A stretch of 64,000 nucleotides of DNA from Dolomedes plantarius (lineage: Eukaryota > Arthropoda > Arachnida > Araneae > Dolomedidae), in contig OU015493.1 in NCBI GenBank assembly GCA_907164885.2, positions 61,267,668 to 61,331,667 of the forward strand, in the 5' to 3' direction. The position numbers and the translations under genes were made by a program. Every line of letters begins with the position of its first letter. Position 1 is the first letter of the stretch. This document shows positions 22,940 through 33,977 of this stretch, one piece after another. The notes under the pieces were generated by a model. That model was not told where the DNA came from, did no database searches, and worked only from the letters and a program-made list of their open reading frames with translations.

Positions 22940-23480
22940 CCCTGCTATTTTCCTCTCAAGGAGGCAGGGGGAGTAGGCCGATGAACCCGTCTCGATAAGG
23001 GATTCGAGAGAGTGGGGGTTCTAAGACGAGGCCCCGTGCAGAGGGCAGGGGACGTGAGATGCTGCTTGTTCCCCCCGAAAGCAAGGCGTGATTCTGCGTT
23101 TGCATTCATGTGCTCTGCTCTGTATTCTGCTGGGGAAGCCAGTGATTTATGTTCACTGCGTTCTGCGTGGATCCTCTCCTCCATCGGTCTCTGCTACAGA
23201 GAATCAAAGACGGGCCGGAGGGTCAGCGGGTCAAATGGTGTCGAGCGGGGTCGGGGGACACCAGATCAAAGAAACTCGAGGGACCTTGGCGCGAATGGGG
23301 GAGGGGTTCTAAATACCGTGACTAATGTTACCGTGACTAATGTGATGACAGAAATCGGTGGGTACTTCATGCAGAGAATTCTGCATGAATGCAGATGCAC
23401 CATGAAGTGTTTTTAGAGCAGTTTGCTGGTGGTTGCTCGAGGGAGCGGTGCCAACCAGATAGCGTGCGTGGGAATGTGAC
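22940..23480. other. GC-rich block with hairpin, no recognised gene
   Basis: Composition is clearly more G+C rich than the surroundings, which explains several overlapping open frames of 70-130 codons without recognisable domains. ACCGTGACTAATGT is repeated in tandem near 23318-23343. Bases 23366-23375 and 23380-23389 form a perfect 10-bp stem with a 4-nt loop. It could be a retroelement leader or an old promoter island. Confidence 0.4.
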
Positions 23481-24906
23481 TCCGAAGACGCACTAGGTTT
23501 TTTTTTATAGCAGTCAAAGTCAGATGACTGAGGTAGTGTAGTTAATCTAATATATAAAAATGAATGTTTGTATCTCTGTAATTGTATAGAAATCTACAGT
23601 TTAGGAGCAACGATCGTGAAATTTTAAATACAGGCGTCTTTAAAAACAGCCGAGGGTCTGAAGAACTTCAAAAATCGAAATTAATTACCGTTGATTTTTA
23701 ATTAATAAAAAACCACAATTTTGAAACTAAATGTAAGCTGTTACACTTTGTGGCATCATCCCTCTGAATATGGCGTCCACGTTAGGGTTAGCTGTCAAAC
23801 AACGAGCGAAAAGATTAAAATAAATAAAATCAAAAAGTTTCAAGTTATATATTAAACCAGAATAATAAATGAAAATAATAATCTTTCAAGTCAGATTTTA
23901 TACTTTAAGGCATTTCGATTAACGATCGTCGTTTATTTTCGCCGTGTTATTTTGTAAACAAACGTTCTCTGTTGCCATTTTCATTTCAGACATTTCTTAT
24001 TGAAACGATGTAATGCGTAGTAAATGCGTTAAATATTTCTTATCTAAAATTTATATTTTAAAACATTTCAGTGAAATTAACATCGTCTTCAGATTATAAA
24101 CAGACGTTATTTGTTGCTATTTTCATTTTAGAAATTTCTTATTAAAATGATGGAATTCTCCGATATATTTCCATAGTGGAGATTTAGACCCATTACAGAA
24201 TTTTAAAAAAAAAACCTTTTGTGTAATTTATATATTTGTGTGTGTTTAATTATTTCAAGTGACTCTAAAGTGGGCGTGGAATTTTTTTCCACTAGCGTCA
24301 AAAATCAGAATAATATTGAATTATTTAATTTTTTTTGCTCATCAGACGACAGTAGCAGCGAGTGGCAGTAGTTACACAAGTTTGAATTTGAAACATTGTT
24401 TTGTTGTTTCCTAAAAGAAGCAATAATCCGTTACTGTATTTTATATTGTTCTTAATTTTATAATTCAAGATGTACTTTTAAAAGCATAAAAATTAGTATA
24501 TCTTAACTAAAAAGAATCAGTCTAAACTTAAGCACAGTTCTGCGATTTATTTACGGTTAACTATGTTTGTGTTTAGCTACTCCATTTGTTTGTTTTAAAA
24601 AAGGATTTTTTAAAGGTTTTTTTTGGTGCTTTATGGTAAAATAGCACTTAAAAATAAAAAAAAAAAGAAACAAAAACTTAACTGTAAATAGCATACTTTT
24701 TCTATAAATTGGTCAATTTGAAGTAATTTTTATTGAAATTTAGCTAAAATGCCTATAACTGCATAAAAATCTTAATGCTACTATTTTAATTTCCCAAGCA
24801 CAATTCTAAAAATGTTATAAAATACGCAGCCCTACTTTCCGATTTAGTACAAGAATTTAAAATTGATTTCAGGACTTCGGGGAAAATAAACAATTTTTGT
24901 TTTTGC

Positions 24907-25205
24907 ATGTTTTCTATTCTATTTACAGTCGATATAGATATAATGCTAGCAAATTGTCAAATGGAATGCATAGAGTTGCAATCTGGCATTAACTTAAAGA
25001 GAAATTCAATCGAGTCTCTTTGTTGTACTCATAAATCATACCTGCCCAGATATAAATATCCTTCACTGCATAGTCAAGCGTTATTCTGGTCATCAACGTT
25101 TGGAAGCACGTACATCTGAGAACAACTATTTTCAAGAGTTTCAACTATTTTGAAGCACACTAAGAGTCAAATTCGAACCAAAATTTATTCGTTGTTTTTT
25201 AGTAT
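24907..25205 (+). pseudogene. hAT transposase C-terminal fragment inside the Helitron
   Basis: The reading LANCQMECIELQSGINLK, later YPSLHSQALFWSSTFGSTYI and, after a stop replacing the expected Cys, EQLFSRVSTILKHTKSQIR matches the C-terminal region of ZBED/GTF2I-repeat-like hAT transposases, where the motif is FGSTYxCEQxFS. The internal TGA and missing N-terminus show it is not functional. It was either captured by the Helitron or inserted in it before decay; no hAT ends are visible around it, which favours capture. Confidence 0.75.
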
Positions 25206-25399
25206 TGATGTGTATGACATTTCCCATCCCTTTTTTATACTATGTTTAATTTTTCATGCAGAGTTCACAAGGCAAAAGACAATTTGACAATTTTACTTTT
25301 CAGCTTTTAGTGATGAAAGGCTGAATCTATCTAAATTCTGAGATGTGTATAACATTTCACATGTTTTTTTCCTATGCTATTTATACTGTGTTTAGTTTT

Positions 25400-26985
25400 T
25401 AAGTTGACTTTGGTTAACAAACATTCATATTGAACCCCGAATCAAGAAACGAGAAACATAGTTTATGAAGGTACTTCAGATGATATTTGGATCAGTTTAA
25501 TTGAACAGAGATTTATATGGAGTTTAATAAGGACAGAATGTTTCTATTATTGCTACAGAATCTTGCATTTATGGTGCGTGTAGCCCAAACTGCAGATTTC
25601 TGTTAATTTTTTCATCAGTCAGTGCCTTTAACAAATACTTTAATACTTTATTTATATATTTTTTGGCTACAGAAATCCTGCATTTATGGAGGTATTTATA
25701 TGGACAATTAGACTTTTAAGCTTTTAGTGATTTGTTATAAATGTATATATTTTATGATATTTATACTGTTATTAAATCTATGTTATTTATACTGTGTTTA
25801 GTTTTTAAATTACTTTTTGTTAACAAACATTAGACAATTTGACATTTTTAATTTAAACTTGAAAAATGAAAGGCTGAATCTACTAAAATTCTGAGATGTG
25901 TATAACGTTTTTTTTTAAATGTTATTTATGCTGTGTTTACTTTTTTAATCAATTTTGTTTAACAAACATTCGACAAAATGGCATTTTTACTTTTCAGCTT
26001 TACTTTTTAAAACTCTTAACTTTCCAAGAGACAATTTGACATTTTTTCCTTTTCAGATTTTAATGGTTTATTATAAATGTATATATTTTATGTTTTACTT
26101 TTCAGCTTCTTTTGCTCCAAAGATGAAAGGTTAAATCTAGAGGAATTCTGAGGAGTTAATTATAAATTTATATATTTTTATATAGGATTTTTTAAAAATT
26201 ATTTGGGTGTATAACATTTCACATGCTTATTTTTCTATGTTATTTATACTGTGTTTAGTCTTTAAATTGATTTTGGTTAACAAACATTCGACAAATTGAC
26301 ATTTTTACTTTTCAGCTTTACTTTCCAAAAGACAATTTGACATTTTTCCTTTTCAGCTTTTAGTGGTTTATTATAAATGTATGTATATTTTATGTTTTAC
26401 TTATCAGCTTCTTTTGCTCCAAACATAGAAGGTTAAATCTTGCTAAATTGTTTAGATTTTAAATTGATTTTGGATAACAAACATTCCACAATTTGACATT
26501 TTTACTTTACAGCTTTTAGTGGTACAATGATGAAAGACTGCATCTAACCAAAATACTGAGATATGTATAACATTTCACATGCTTTTTTTTTGGCTATGTA
26601 ATTTATACTGTGTTAAGTTTTTAAATTGATTTTGGTTAACAAACATTCCACAATTTGACATTTTTACTTTACAGCTTTTAGTGGTACAATGATGAAAGAC
26701 TGCATCTACCAAAATACTGAGATATGTATAACATTTCACATGCTTTTTTTTTGGTTATGTTATTTATACTGTGTTAAGTTTTTAAATTGATTTTGGTTAA
26801 CAAACATTCCACAATTTGACATTTTTACTTTATAGCTTTTAGTGGTACAATGATGAAAGACTGCATCTACCAAAATACTGAGATATGTATAACATTTCAC
26901 ATGCTTTTTTTTGGCTAATTTATACTGTGTTAATTTTTTAAATTGATTTTGGTTAACAAACCTTCTTAAAATTCCGGGCAACGCC
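25400..26985 (+). repeat. Minisatellite in Helitron, about 160-bp period
   Basis: The marker TTTTGGTTAACAAACATT recurs at about 25410, 25818, 25958, 26275, 26472, 26633, 26795 and 26951. The last three are spaced 162 and 156 bp and nearly identical; the unit includes AATTTGACATTTTTACTTT, CAGCTTTTAGTGG and GAGATATGTATAACATTTCACATG. Copies are more diverged toward the 5' side, consistent with expansion at the 3' end. Confidence 0.85.
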
Positions 26986-27369
26986 GGGTACTTCAGCTAG
27001 TTGTAAATATAATATTGTAAAATAAGTTATGTAGATAGTTGAATGTAGTTGAGTGTAGATAGTTGAGTGTGCTTATGTGTTAGAGAAAATAAAATATTGT
27101 GAATATTTACTCGTGTGGTGCTAAATCTACTACCGTTAACGACCTGAACAATCGAACCAAAGAAGTAGAGGTCGACAACATCAATATAGAAATAATCTAC
27201 TTTTAGAAAAATGACCAATTTCGTAAAAATATGTATTAATTGAAAAAATTTATTTGTTTACAAAAAACATAATTTTATTTTTAAATTACAAAACTTAAAA
27301 AAAGAGAAGAAAAAGTCGATAAATTTGAACATAATTTGTTATGTAATAAAAATAATTACTTAATCATTC

Positions 27370-27605
27370 TTCGAGCCTTTATTGCAGCAAATTTATTGCA
27401 TCTCTATAATTGATTGTTTAAGAGTTCGTCTTTTCTATAGAAATAATTGCTGGATCATTCAATGGTTCTTGGGTTATTTTTGTTCGTAGATGATTCTCTG
27501 AAATTTTCAGTTTAGATAAACTGCGCTCTGCTGCTACAACAGTTGTAGGTAGTGTTAGTAGAATTCTAAGAACTACAATAGCATTTGGAAATATGTATTC
27601 AAAAT
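27370..27605 (-). pseudogene. hAT dimerisation domain, TTF/ZMYM1-like
   Basis: The minus strand reads FPNAIVVLRILLTLPTTVVA, then AERSLSKLKISENHLRTKI and LNDPAIISIEK. This is the hAT C-terminal dimerisation region of the TTF-zinc-finger group (transposases related to ZMYM1). About 75 codons are open; the TTF finger and catalytic region are missing upstream. Same family as the remnant at 39365-39690. Confidence 0.85.
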
Positions 27606-27756
27606 TTATTTCTCATGATCTCAAATTCAGCAGTTTATAAAAAATAATTTAAATATTCGCTTATATTTCAGTGTTTCAACGAATTTCGTTGTACATCAGA
27701 TTAAACTAGTAATATTTCTTTTGTTATTCGTTAAAAATTTCGCATTGCTACTATAT

Positions 27757-28535
27757 TAAGGTAGTCCCGATTTTTAACAATTTGTCCCGCGTCCCGCGGC
27801 GTGTTAAAAAAGTCCCGATTTTTGGAAAGAATGCACGACAAGCTAGGGAACGGCGGGAGAACGGGAAAGGAATATACGGTTTTCGGCGGCCATGTGGCTA
27901 TTTAGCCAGGATATGAGTTTTATATTATTTTTGTTAATATTATAAGGTTAAGCTAAGGTTAATATATTGATAAGGAAAAGGTTAAATCTTGGGCATCATC
28001 AAAAATCACAATAGAGAACAAATGGTTAGAAATATTTCATCATTTTGAAACAAACCATATTCCATACAATAATGCACTAAAAATTGTGGAATACGCGCTG
28101 TTCTAACCAGGAAGTAATGCTGCGACTGAACGCGTTTTTTCTACGGTAAATAAACTGTGGACGCCAAAAAAATCACAATTAAGTGTTAAGACTTTAAAAG
28201 TCATTTTATGTGAGAAATATAATTTAACAAATTCTTGTGAAAAATTTCATGACCTTTTAAACAACGACAGCAATCTACTAAAAAAAAAATTCACTCAAAT
28301 GAGACATATGCCAAAGAATAAAATAATACTATACATAATTTTTTTTATTTATTATATTTGTAAATTGTACTTATGTTGAAATTAAAAATATATATATATT
28401 ACAATACTATTTTTGCGTTCTATGAAAATTTTTGTTGCTCCATATAGACCAAATTTTTAATCAAGAACCCCCCCCCTCCCCCCCCCCCCCGGTCAATGTG
28501 TCCCGCTTTACCAATGTTAAAATCTGGTCACCTTA
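27757..28535 (+). mobile_element. Nested hAT element, 779 bp
   Basis: The ends TAAGGTAGTCCC and GGTCACCTTA are inverted, with a shared subterminal GATTTTTAACA/TGTCCCGC pattern. A perfect 8-bp duplication TACTATAT lies at 27749-27756 and 28536-28543. It splits the TTF-type hAT, so it is younger. A poly-C stretch lies near 28469-28490. Confidence 0.92.
27975..28330 (+). pseudogene. hAT transposase C-terminal fragment of the nested element
   Basis: The plus strand reads IENKWLEIFHHFE, ALKIVEYALF, a stop, PGSNAATERVFSTVNKLW, then KSQLSVKTLKVILCEKYN and SCEKFHDLL. PGxNAxxERVFS is a hAT dimerisation signature. The rest of the transposase is deleted, leaving a non-autonomous copy. Confidence 0.85.
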
Positions 28536-28616
28536 TACTATATCCCATTTTAGCGCCTATTTCCATTCGGTGCCTGAGGTGGTCGCCTCACCGCCTCACC
28601 TCTGGGACCGACCTTG

Positions 28617-29545
28617 TGCACCAAAATGTACGTCACATTTGATAACATTCATGAGAAAACGTAATATTTTTCACATTTGTCTTTCTTGCGTTTAAAACCA
28701 CACAAAAAAGCATGGTTTTTCCGTGGGAATACTCTGAATTATCTTGCTGCTGTTGCGTTTCATTTACTTACACTATTCGCAATGTCAAAATTTTGCTATT
28801 GCGTCAGAAACTGGATTTTGCGATCTTATAAGGTATCACTTGGCGACATTTCTAAGGGCATTTGCTGGCTAGAGACCACTCCTTATTCTGATTCTCGACC
28901 AAAATTAAGCATTTGTAATTAATTTGCCGAGCTATTGCTTTGTCATAACAGGACAGGATTCTCTAAATTTCGTTTATACGTGATAAAATTACTCATTTAC
29001 ATGAAATTTTGACTTACAGAATATTTTAATAAGAAATTTCGGAATGAAATCGGTATATTATTTTGTAGACTTAACTCATGAATATAGAATTTCATATATT
29101 TAGTATTTTGATACTAAACGGTTGCTGGTTAAAAGGTTATACCACAATACGCCAGAGACGTAAGACGTTTACGTATAGATTTTTGGTTTATAAAAATTTT
29201 AATTATATGCTTAAAGATGCTTTTAAAAACTTCATAGAAAACTTGAGAGAGAATATTTTGTCATATATACTATTCTTATTTAAAGCTTACAAATTATTGT
29301 CACTTGATTATTTATGGATTTATTTTTAACTTTTATTTTATATTTAAACATGTCCTCTTTAATGTACGAAGACAAAATAGAGCTGACGTTCGAGGCTGTT
29401 TCGTAGAACGTCTTATCAAGGCGTTCAGGGCCGCGTTTACAACTAGACAAAATAAGCAAGTGCCTAGGGTCCGCACAGAGGTATTTGTCTTTACTACATG
29501 AAACAAATAAATAAACTCACTTCGATTTCTAAATTTAACTAAAAC
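28617..29545. other. Interval without a recognised gene
   Basis: Open frames of 81-101 codons occur on both strands (28677-28922, 29078-29329, 29333-29638), but none shows a domain I know. Composition is AT-rich. Confidence 0.4.
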
Positions 29546-30034
29546 AAGATAAAAAGAACTTTTTATATACCACGTTTTTAAATTGTCTGTTGAATCACAT
29601 AAACTTGACAATTCTCTCTTAATTGCACAAACCTTCACTTAATTATTCTTTTTCACTTTCTTTTATTTAATTTTAATCACTTTTTAGTCATTTCCACTAT
29701 CCACAGACTTTTAAACTTTAATTTTTATAATTTTTTGAAAATTTTTCGCACAACATTTTTGTAAACAAACTAAATTCACATGTATTCTGTTTTCAAAATC
29801 GTCAAACGCCGTTACTCAAAAGTGCAAGCATTGAATTCGATCGAAGCGCCACCTTGCGGATTTTTCGGCTAAAAGTATTAAAAGAATGCATTGTCAACGT
29901 GTTCTGAGCTATTCTAAAAGTTTCAAATGTCTAGCTAGTCGGGAAGTTAGTTAAAACTCGATTGGGAGATTTGTACTGGACAAACACACAAACAAACAAA
30001 CAAACAAACAAGAAAGCGAGTTAATAAAAACATG
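29546..30034 (+). repeat. Interspersed repeat family R, copy 1
   Basis: It shares AAGATAAAAAGAACTTTT, GTTCTGAGCTATTCTAAAAG, CTAGCTAGTCGGGAAGTTAG, a CAAA-rich tract (29984-30012) and the end AGTTAATAAAAACATG with copies at 61099-61521 and, inverted, 63334-63749. A constant tail after a microsatellite suggests a LINE or SINE 3' end; there is no coding sequence. Confidence 0.75.
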
Positions 30035-30275
30035 ATAATAAATATTTATGTCGTAGGTGAATTGACAAATCCGGCTAATTTCAAAGAGCGTCGTCATTTT
30101 GCAATGGTAATAAGCCCATACACCTTTAGGTTAGTTAGAAAATTCGCAATAGTTTGATTGAGCAGCCTAGTTTCATCCTGGCTTATTACAAGAAGCCTTA
30201 CTACAATCATCGCTAGCGTATTACAATCATCATTGTGGGAAAATTTGTAATTATTATTATTAAACAATTGCATAA

Positions 30276-30887
30276 TCTCTCTATTCTAAAAAAAGTAACT
30301 ACCGCTGCCGCTGTCTAAGGCTTGTCACTCTATCTCCTCCGAAACCGCGGGGGGTATGGAGTCGAGAGCGATACCAATGGATGCAAAAAAATGGGGGGAC
30401 CAAAGTAAGACATGTCTCATCTTCGTCGGACTTTAAGTTTTTTTGATTTTATGTTTTGTGGGAAAATATTGACTTTTTCATCTTCAGATTACGATAACGC
30501 GCCAAAAAATGATCGTAGAATTTTGATCTTTTTACAATCTAAGACTACAGACATTTCTCTTTCAAACTAGACCTCATTTCGTCCCCTATGTGGATGTAAT
30601 ACCGATGCTCCTCGAGTTTTTATCTTCCAAAGAAAATATTTACATCATCTGGAAGCTGAAAGCTTTCTTATTTATATAAACCTCATTTCAAGTCTAAATC
30701 TTAAATTCTCGAGTTTTAATTGAATTTTAAAGCTGATAATTCAACAGTGATGAAACGCCCTTAACATCAAGGGTGACAACAGTAAATGGATGGAAGCTGT
30801 TACATTGCCCGAGAATCACCCCTATGTATCTCGCTATTATCCATAACAGAGGAGCGAGCGTAGCGAGCCTAGGGGCGAAGTCCTTAG
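30276..30887 (+). mobile_element. Helitron-like insert within the TIR element
   Basis: It starts TCTCTCTATTCTAAAAAAAG after ATAA and ends GGGGCGAAGTCCTTAG before TTATT, with a GCGAGCGTAGCGAGC palindromic stretch shortly before the end. Comparison with copy 2 (62730-62810) shows the flanks nearly contiguous there, so this is an insertion into an A/T site without duplication. The terminal TTAG differs from the usual CTAG. Confidence 0.6.
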
Positions 30888-31019
30888 TTATTATTAAATA
30901 ATTGTAATAAACAAACTATTAAAATGACAAACTTTTAGACTTTGAATCGGACTCTCTCCCCCCATCTCACATTTTAAATCTATTTATTACGAATATTCCG
31001 CCCATAATATTATAAAATT

Positions 31020-31720
31020 TTGAGAGTTAAGAAGATTGGGAACGGTTTAAACAGGGTTACAAGGAAAGAGAAATGGCAAAAGAAGGAGGAGCAAATCAAG
31101 TCGCTAACTTTGAATAAGATATATGTTCTATTTGTTCACGCAATGTTTGTATCGTGCTCTTCATGTTCTATGAAGATTCACAAGGCTTGTTGCCAAAGTG
31201 TTGCCTCAACCTCTGAGGAGAATTATTTCGTTTATCACGGTGACATTTGCAACAGAGAGGAAGATATAGTGACGGAGCGTCAAAAAGCATACGAAGGCCA
31301 AAAGAGAGAGCAACGGAAAAAAATTATTGAAACTACTGGAAAGAAACTGAAATCGGTTGCAGATGGAGACTTTATTCTCTTTAATGTCCCGAAAGTTGAC
31401 CGTGGTCCTTTAGACTGTCCAAATTTAATTGGAAAAATTCTTAAGGTGGAAAATTATGTTTACCAGGTCGAAACAAAAAGTGGCATTATTAAAACTTGGT
31501 TTGCTAGATGTGACTTCCAGATTTCTGGTGCACAAATCCGTGAAGACGTCCAAGAAAAATAAGCATTTGTTTGTGAATCTGTAGCGAATGAATCGAAATT
31601 CTGAACCCAGGGGTATAGCAGCTGCAAATGCTCAGTGTCAAACAAAACAGTGCGTGTGTAAGAAGGCAAATCAACTAAGTTCATCGAAGTGTCATAAAAG
31701 TTCACCACGGGGAGATAAAA
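31020..31720 (+). pseudogene. KRBA2/SCAND3/Ginger-like integrase C-terminal region
   Basis: The 180-codon open stretch (31020-31562) begins with basic residues and a CSSCSMKIHKACC segment resembling half of a PHD or similar zinc finger. A Lys/Arg/Glu helix follows, then the conserved tail VADGDFILFNVPKVDRGPLD, NLIGKILKV, YQVETKSGIIKTWFARCDF and EDV. In KRBA2/SCAND3 and related transposon integrases this tail follows the DDE core. After the stop at 31560 a Cys-rich remnant (CQTKQCVCKK, then SSSKCHKS) matches the terminal knuckle of that family. No catalytic core is present, so this is a deletion derivative. The putative start is not a clear ATG context, and the frame may be entered by splicing. 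Confidence 0.72.
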
Positions 31721-32197
31721 AAAAAAAATTTTAATGAGTTATGTGGGAGAAAGTCCGATTCAAAGTCTAAAAGTTTGTCTTTAATAATTTGTTTATTACA
31801 TTTACTTAATAATAATAATACAAATGTTTAATAGTAATAATTAAAAATTTTCAAACAAGGATGATTGTTACCTCTTTTTAACCTAACTATCTCTCAAGTA
31901 ATTCATATGTTCTCTAAAGGAAGTATCAATCTCTTTATCTGTCATTTTTAATAAGCCTTTACTACTCTGGGCTTATTGCAATAATCCTGGATGAAACCAG
32001 GCTGTTTGAACAAACTGTGGCAAATTTTCTATTTGGCATAAAGGTGTATGGGCTCATTACAATAAACCTGTAAAATAACAGGCTAATTAGAAAATTGTCG
32101 ATCATTTCCCAATTAACCTGGAGCATTACAAAATGAAGACGCCGTCATCAATAACCCGGATTTGTCAATTTGCCTACGACATACACACCAATAATAA

Positions 32198-32355
32198 GGG
32201 CCTGTTCATATAACAGTCCGTTATCGCAAGCGTTTAATTTTAACCAATCATATAGCTGTGCGCTATGACATCATCCGTTGACTCACATATCATCATCTGT
32301 GAACACTCGGTTGACCTCTTACGCTTACGCTAACGGACTGCTATGTGAACAGGCC
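32198..32355. mobile_element. Harbinger-type MITE, 158 bp
   Basis: The ends GGGCCTGTTCATATAACAGT and, inverted, GGCCTGTTCACATAGCAGTC are TIRs shared with the MITE at 45021-45191. The flank is TAA on the left and TTA on the right, so the duplication is imperfect. Confidence 0.7.
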
Positions 32356-32439
32356 TTAATACTGACTGCAACACCAACATCATAGTTAGGAGGTATCTTT
32401 TGTCGATACTTGGGTGGCAAGGGAAAACATACGCCACAG

Positions 32440-32973
32440 CACAGCTGTGAGCGGTGCAAAAGTATACATGGTTTTTGTCGAACCACTAATGCCACATCAG
32501 TGGAGGCGACACAAAATTATATCCACATTTCCTAACGTCGAAATAGTTTTAAGATTGTTTTTAATGTTACTAATTAACAATACCGAAGGAGAGGGTTCAT
32601 TTTCCTTACTGTAACGGGTAAAAAGTTATTTACGCAGTATTCTTTCGGAAAAAATTAAGTCGCTTAACGTACTGGTGGAACTATACATAAAAAATGATAT
32701 TCCAAAACACTTTATTATAAGGGTATTATTAATAACTTTACAGATATAAAAATTAGAAAACAAAAATTTTTAATTTTCTTAAAATAATTTAAAACTGATT
32801 TTTTATTTTCATTTTATATTTATTTGTAATCTCAAACTTATAATATAAATTAACACGATTTAAAAAAATTATTATTTAATTTTTTGACAAATATACCCCT
32901 CATTCTTGTGTAAGAAGCAGTGCCGACATTCATTTGTACACCTAGGGCCCGAATAGCTCTAGACGCGGCACTG
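32440..32973 (+). pseudogene. hAT remnant, TTF/ZMYM-type, second family
   Basis: Reading FPNVEIVLRLFLMLLINNTE, then GEGSFSLL, a stop, RVKSYLRSILSEKIKSLNVL is the hAT dimerisation region. The right end of the parent element is probably CGGCACTG at about 32973; its inverse CAGTGCCGCGTCTAGAGC is a typical terminal repeat of this group. GCAGTGCCG also occurs in direct sense at 32919, making a local inverted pair. Confidence 0.7.
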
Positions 32974-33592
32974 CATGCCTTCCAGGAAGATAAATGTTTT
33001 GCTCACTTTCACTGTAAATTGATGCTTGTTTTCATAAGTATCCCAAAATTTTGACTTTTATATGTTCAGGTCATCTCTTGCATTAAATACTTGAGGCAAA
33101 CTAACTCTCCTCTTACCTAAACCTTAGAGTTTCTCCTTCTGGAAACTTTAACCCCCTTCCTTCTCGCTCCGGTCAAAATTAAGGGGTGAGGTTTCGCCTT
33201 CTATTTCTCGTGCCCGTGATATTTCCGGGTTGGAGTGTCTATAAGTAACGCACCATAAGGTTAAACAATCCATTTAATTTTCCCTGAAAAAGTTTTATTT
33301 CTTATTTTACATACCAGATGGCAGCACTAGACTATTTATAATATAATTGGGGATGAGTTTTTTTTTTTAAACTAGATGTGGCAGATCAAGAAATATATGG
33401 AATCCTACAGAAAAAAATAGGCACTTTTATTACCGTTTTCTTGAAAATTATTCGATCGTTAAGGGGTTAAACCACGTAAATTTGACAGGTTAAAATTTCA
33501 GAGATTTCAATTTCTGCGAATTCAGCTAAAACAGCATATTGCTTTTTTCCCTGAACTTTTCTCCTTTTTTCGAAAGAAAACTTCCTAATGTT
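32974..33592. other. Interval without a recognised feature
   Basis: Mixed-composition sequence between the hAT remnant and the BEL element; no domain, TIR or LTR signature seen. Confidence 0.5.
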
Positions 33593-33597
33593 ACTAT

Positions 33598-33824
33598 TGT
33601 CGTCGCTAGCTCAGGACACCACACAAAGTAATCACTCATGGACTGTTTAAAGCTTAGTTTATTACATAACTCTATAAAAGACTCAGACCCATCGGTTACG
33701 CGGTCACAAGCACCGCAAAACACGTCTCTCCTATGGGGTCTCTCGAAGAACTCTGGTAAACAAACACCCTTGTTTTTAAAAGGGGGCGCTGCTGCAACAG
33801 CGCTTGGGGGGTTGGTTCAGAACA
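33598..33824 (-). repeat. BEL/Pao 3' LTR
   Basis: 227 bp, one difference from the 5' LTR. It contains a CTATAAAAG TATA-like motif on the plus strand; on the transcribed minus strand a clear TATA box is not obvious. Confidence 0.95.
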
Positions 33825-33977
33825 TTCCGCCCCACGTTGCAATGGTAACATTCAACCATTTAATTATATAATCATTAAACACAAACGTAAATTAAAAAAT
33901 ATAAAAAATATATATAAAATAAGCACAAGTATGAAAACATTAAGCTATACACATAACAAAAAATACTAATATAAAGA

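Larger units (their letters stand above)
23546..27000 (+). mobile_element. 3.5-kb Helitron with captured sequence
   Basis: The 5' end is TCTAATATATAAAAATGAAT. The 3' end has a strong hairpin (CCGGGCAACGCCGGG, about 26974-26988) followed by CTTCAGCTAG ending at 27000. The flanks are A on the left and T on the right with no duplication. There is no Rep/helicase, so it is non-autonomous. It carries a hAT transposase fragment near 24907-25200 and a minisatellite in its 3' half. Confidence 0.85.
27210..28616 (-). mobile_element. hAT element with TTF/ZMYM-type transposase, copy 1, split
   Basis: The minus-strand order is: end CAAGGTCGGTCCCAGAGG at 28616, a leader up to 28536, a nested hAT, then homologous sequence down to about 27210. 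It matches the plus-strand copy at 39164 on through CGAAATTTTTAA, ATATTACTAGTTTAATCT and the transposase fragment. The lower end is not defined. Confidence 0.75.
30049..32181 (+). mobile_element. KRBA2/Ginger-like TIR element, copy 1
   Basis: The ends TGTCGTAGGTGAATTGACAA and, inverted, TGTCGTAGGCAAATTGACAA form long TIRs of at least 150 bp with internal gaps; both arms carry GAGCCCATACACC-like text. Both sides are flanked by TA. TGT...ACA ends are reported for Ginger elements; a clear 4-bp duplication is not seen (TTTA versus TACA). The interior holds a Helitron-like insert and a gene fragment for an integrase-like C-terminus. Confidence 0.82.

Noticed and set aside
26760..26981. Open frame with internal repeats (VNQNQFK)
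   Set aside because: It is produced by the Helitron minisatellite; the protein repeat follows the DNA period.
29984..30012. CAAA repeats considered as a CRISPR-like or telomeric array
   Set aside because: A simple microsatellite inside repeat family R; no spacers, and telomeric repeats of arthropods (TTAGG) do not fit.
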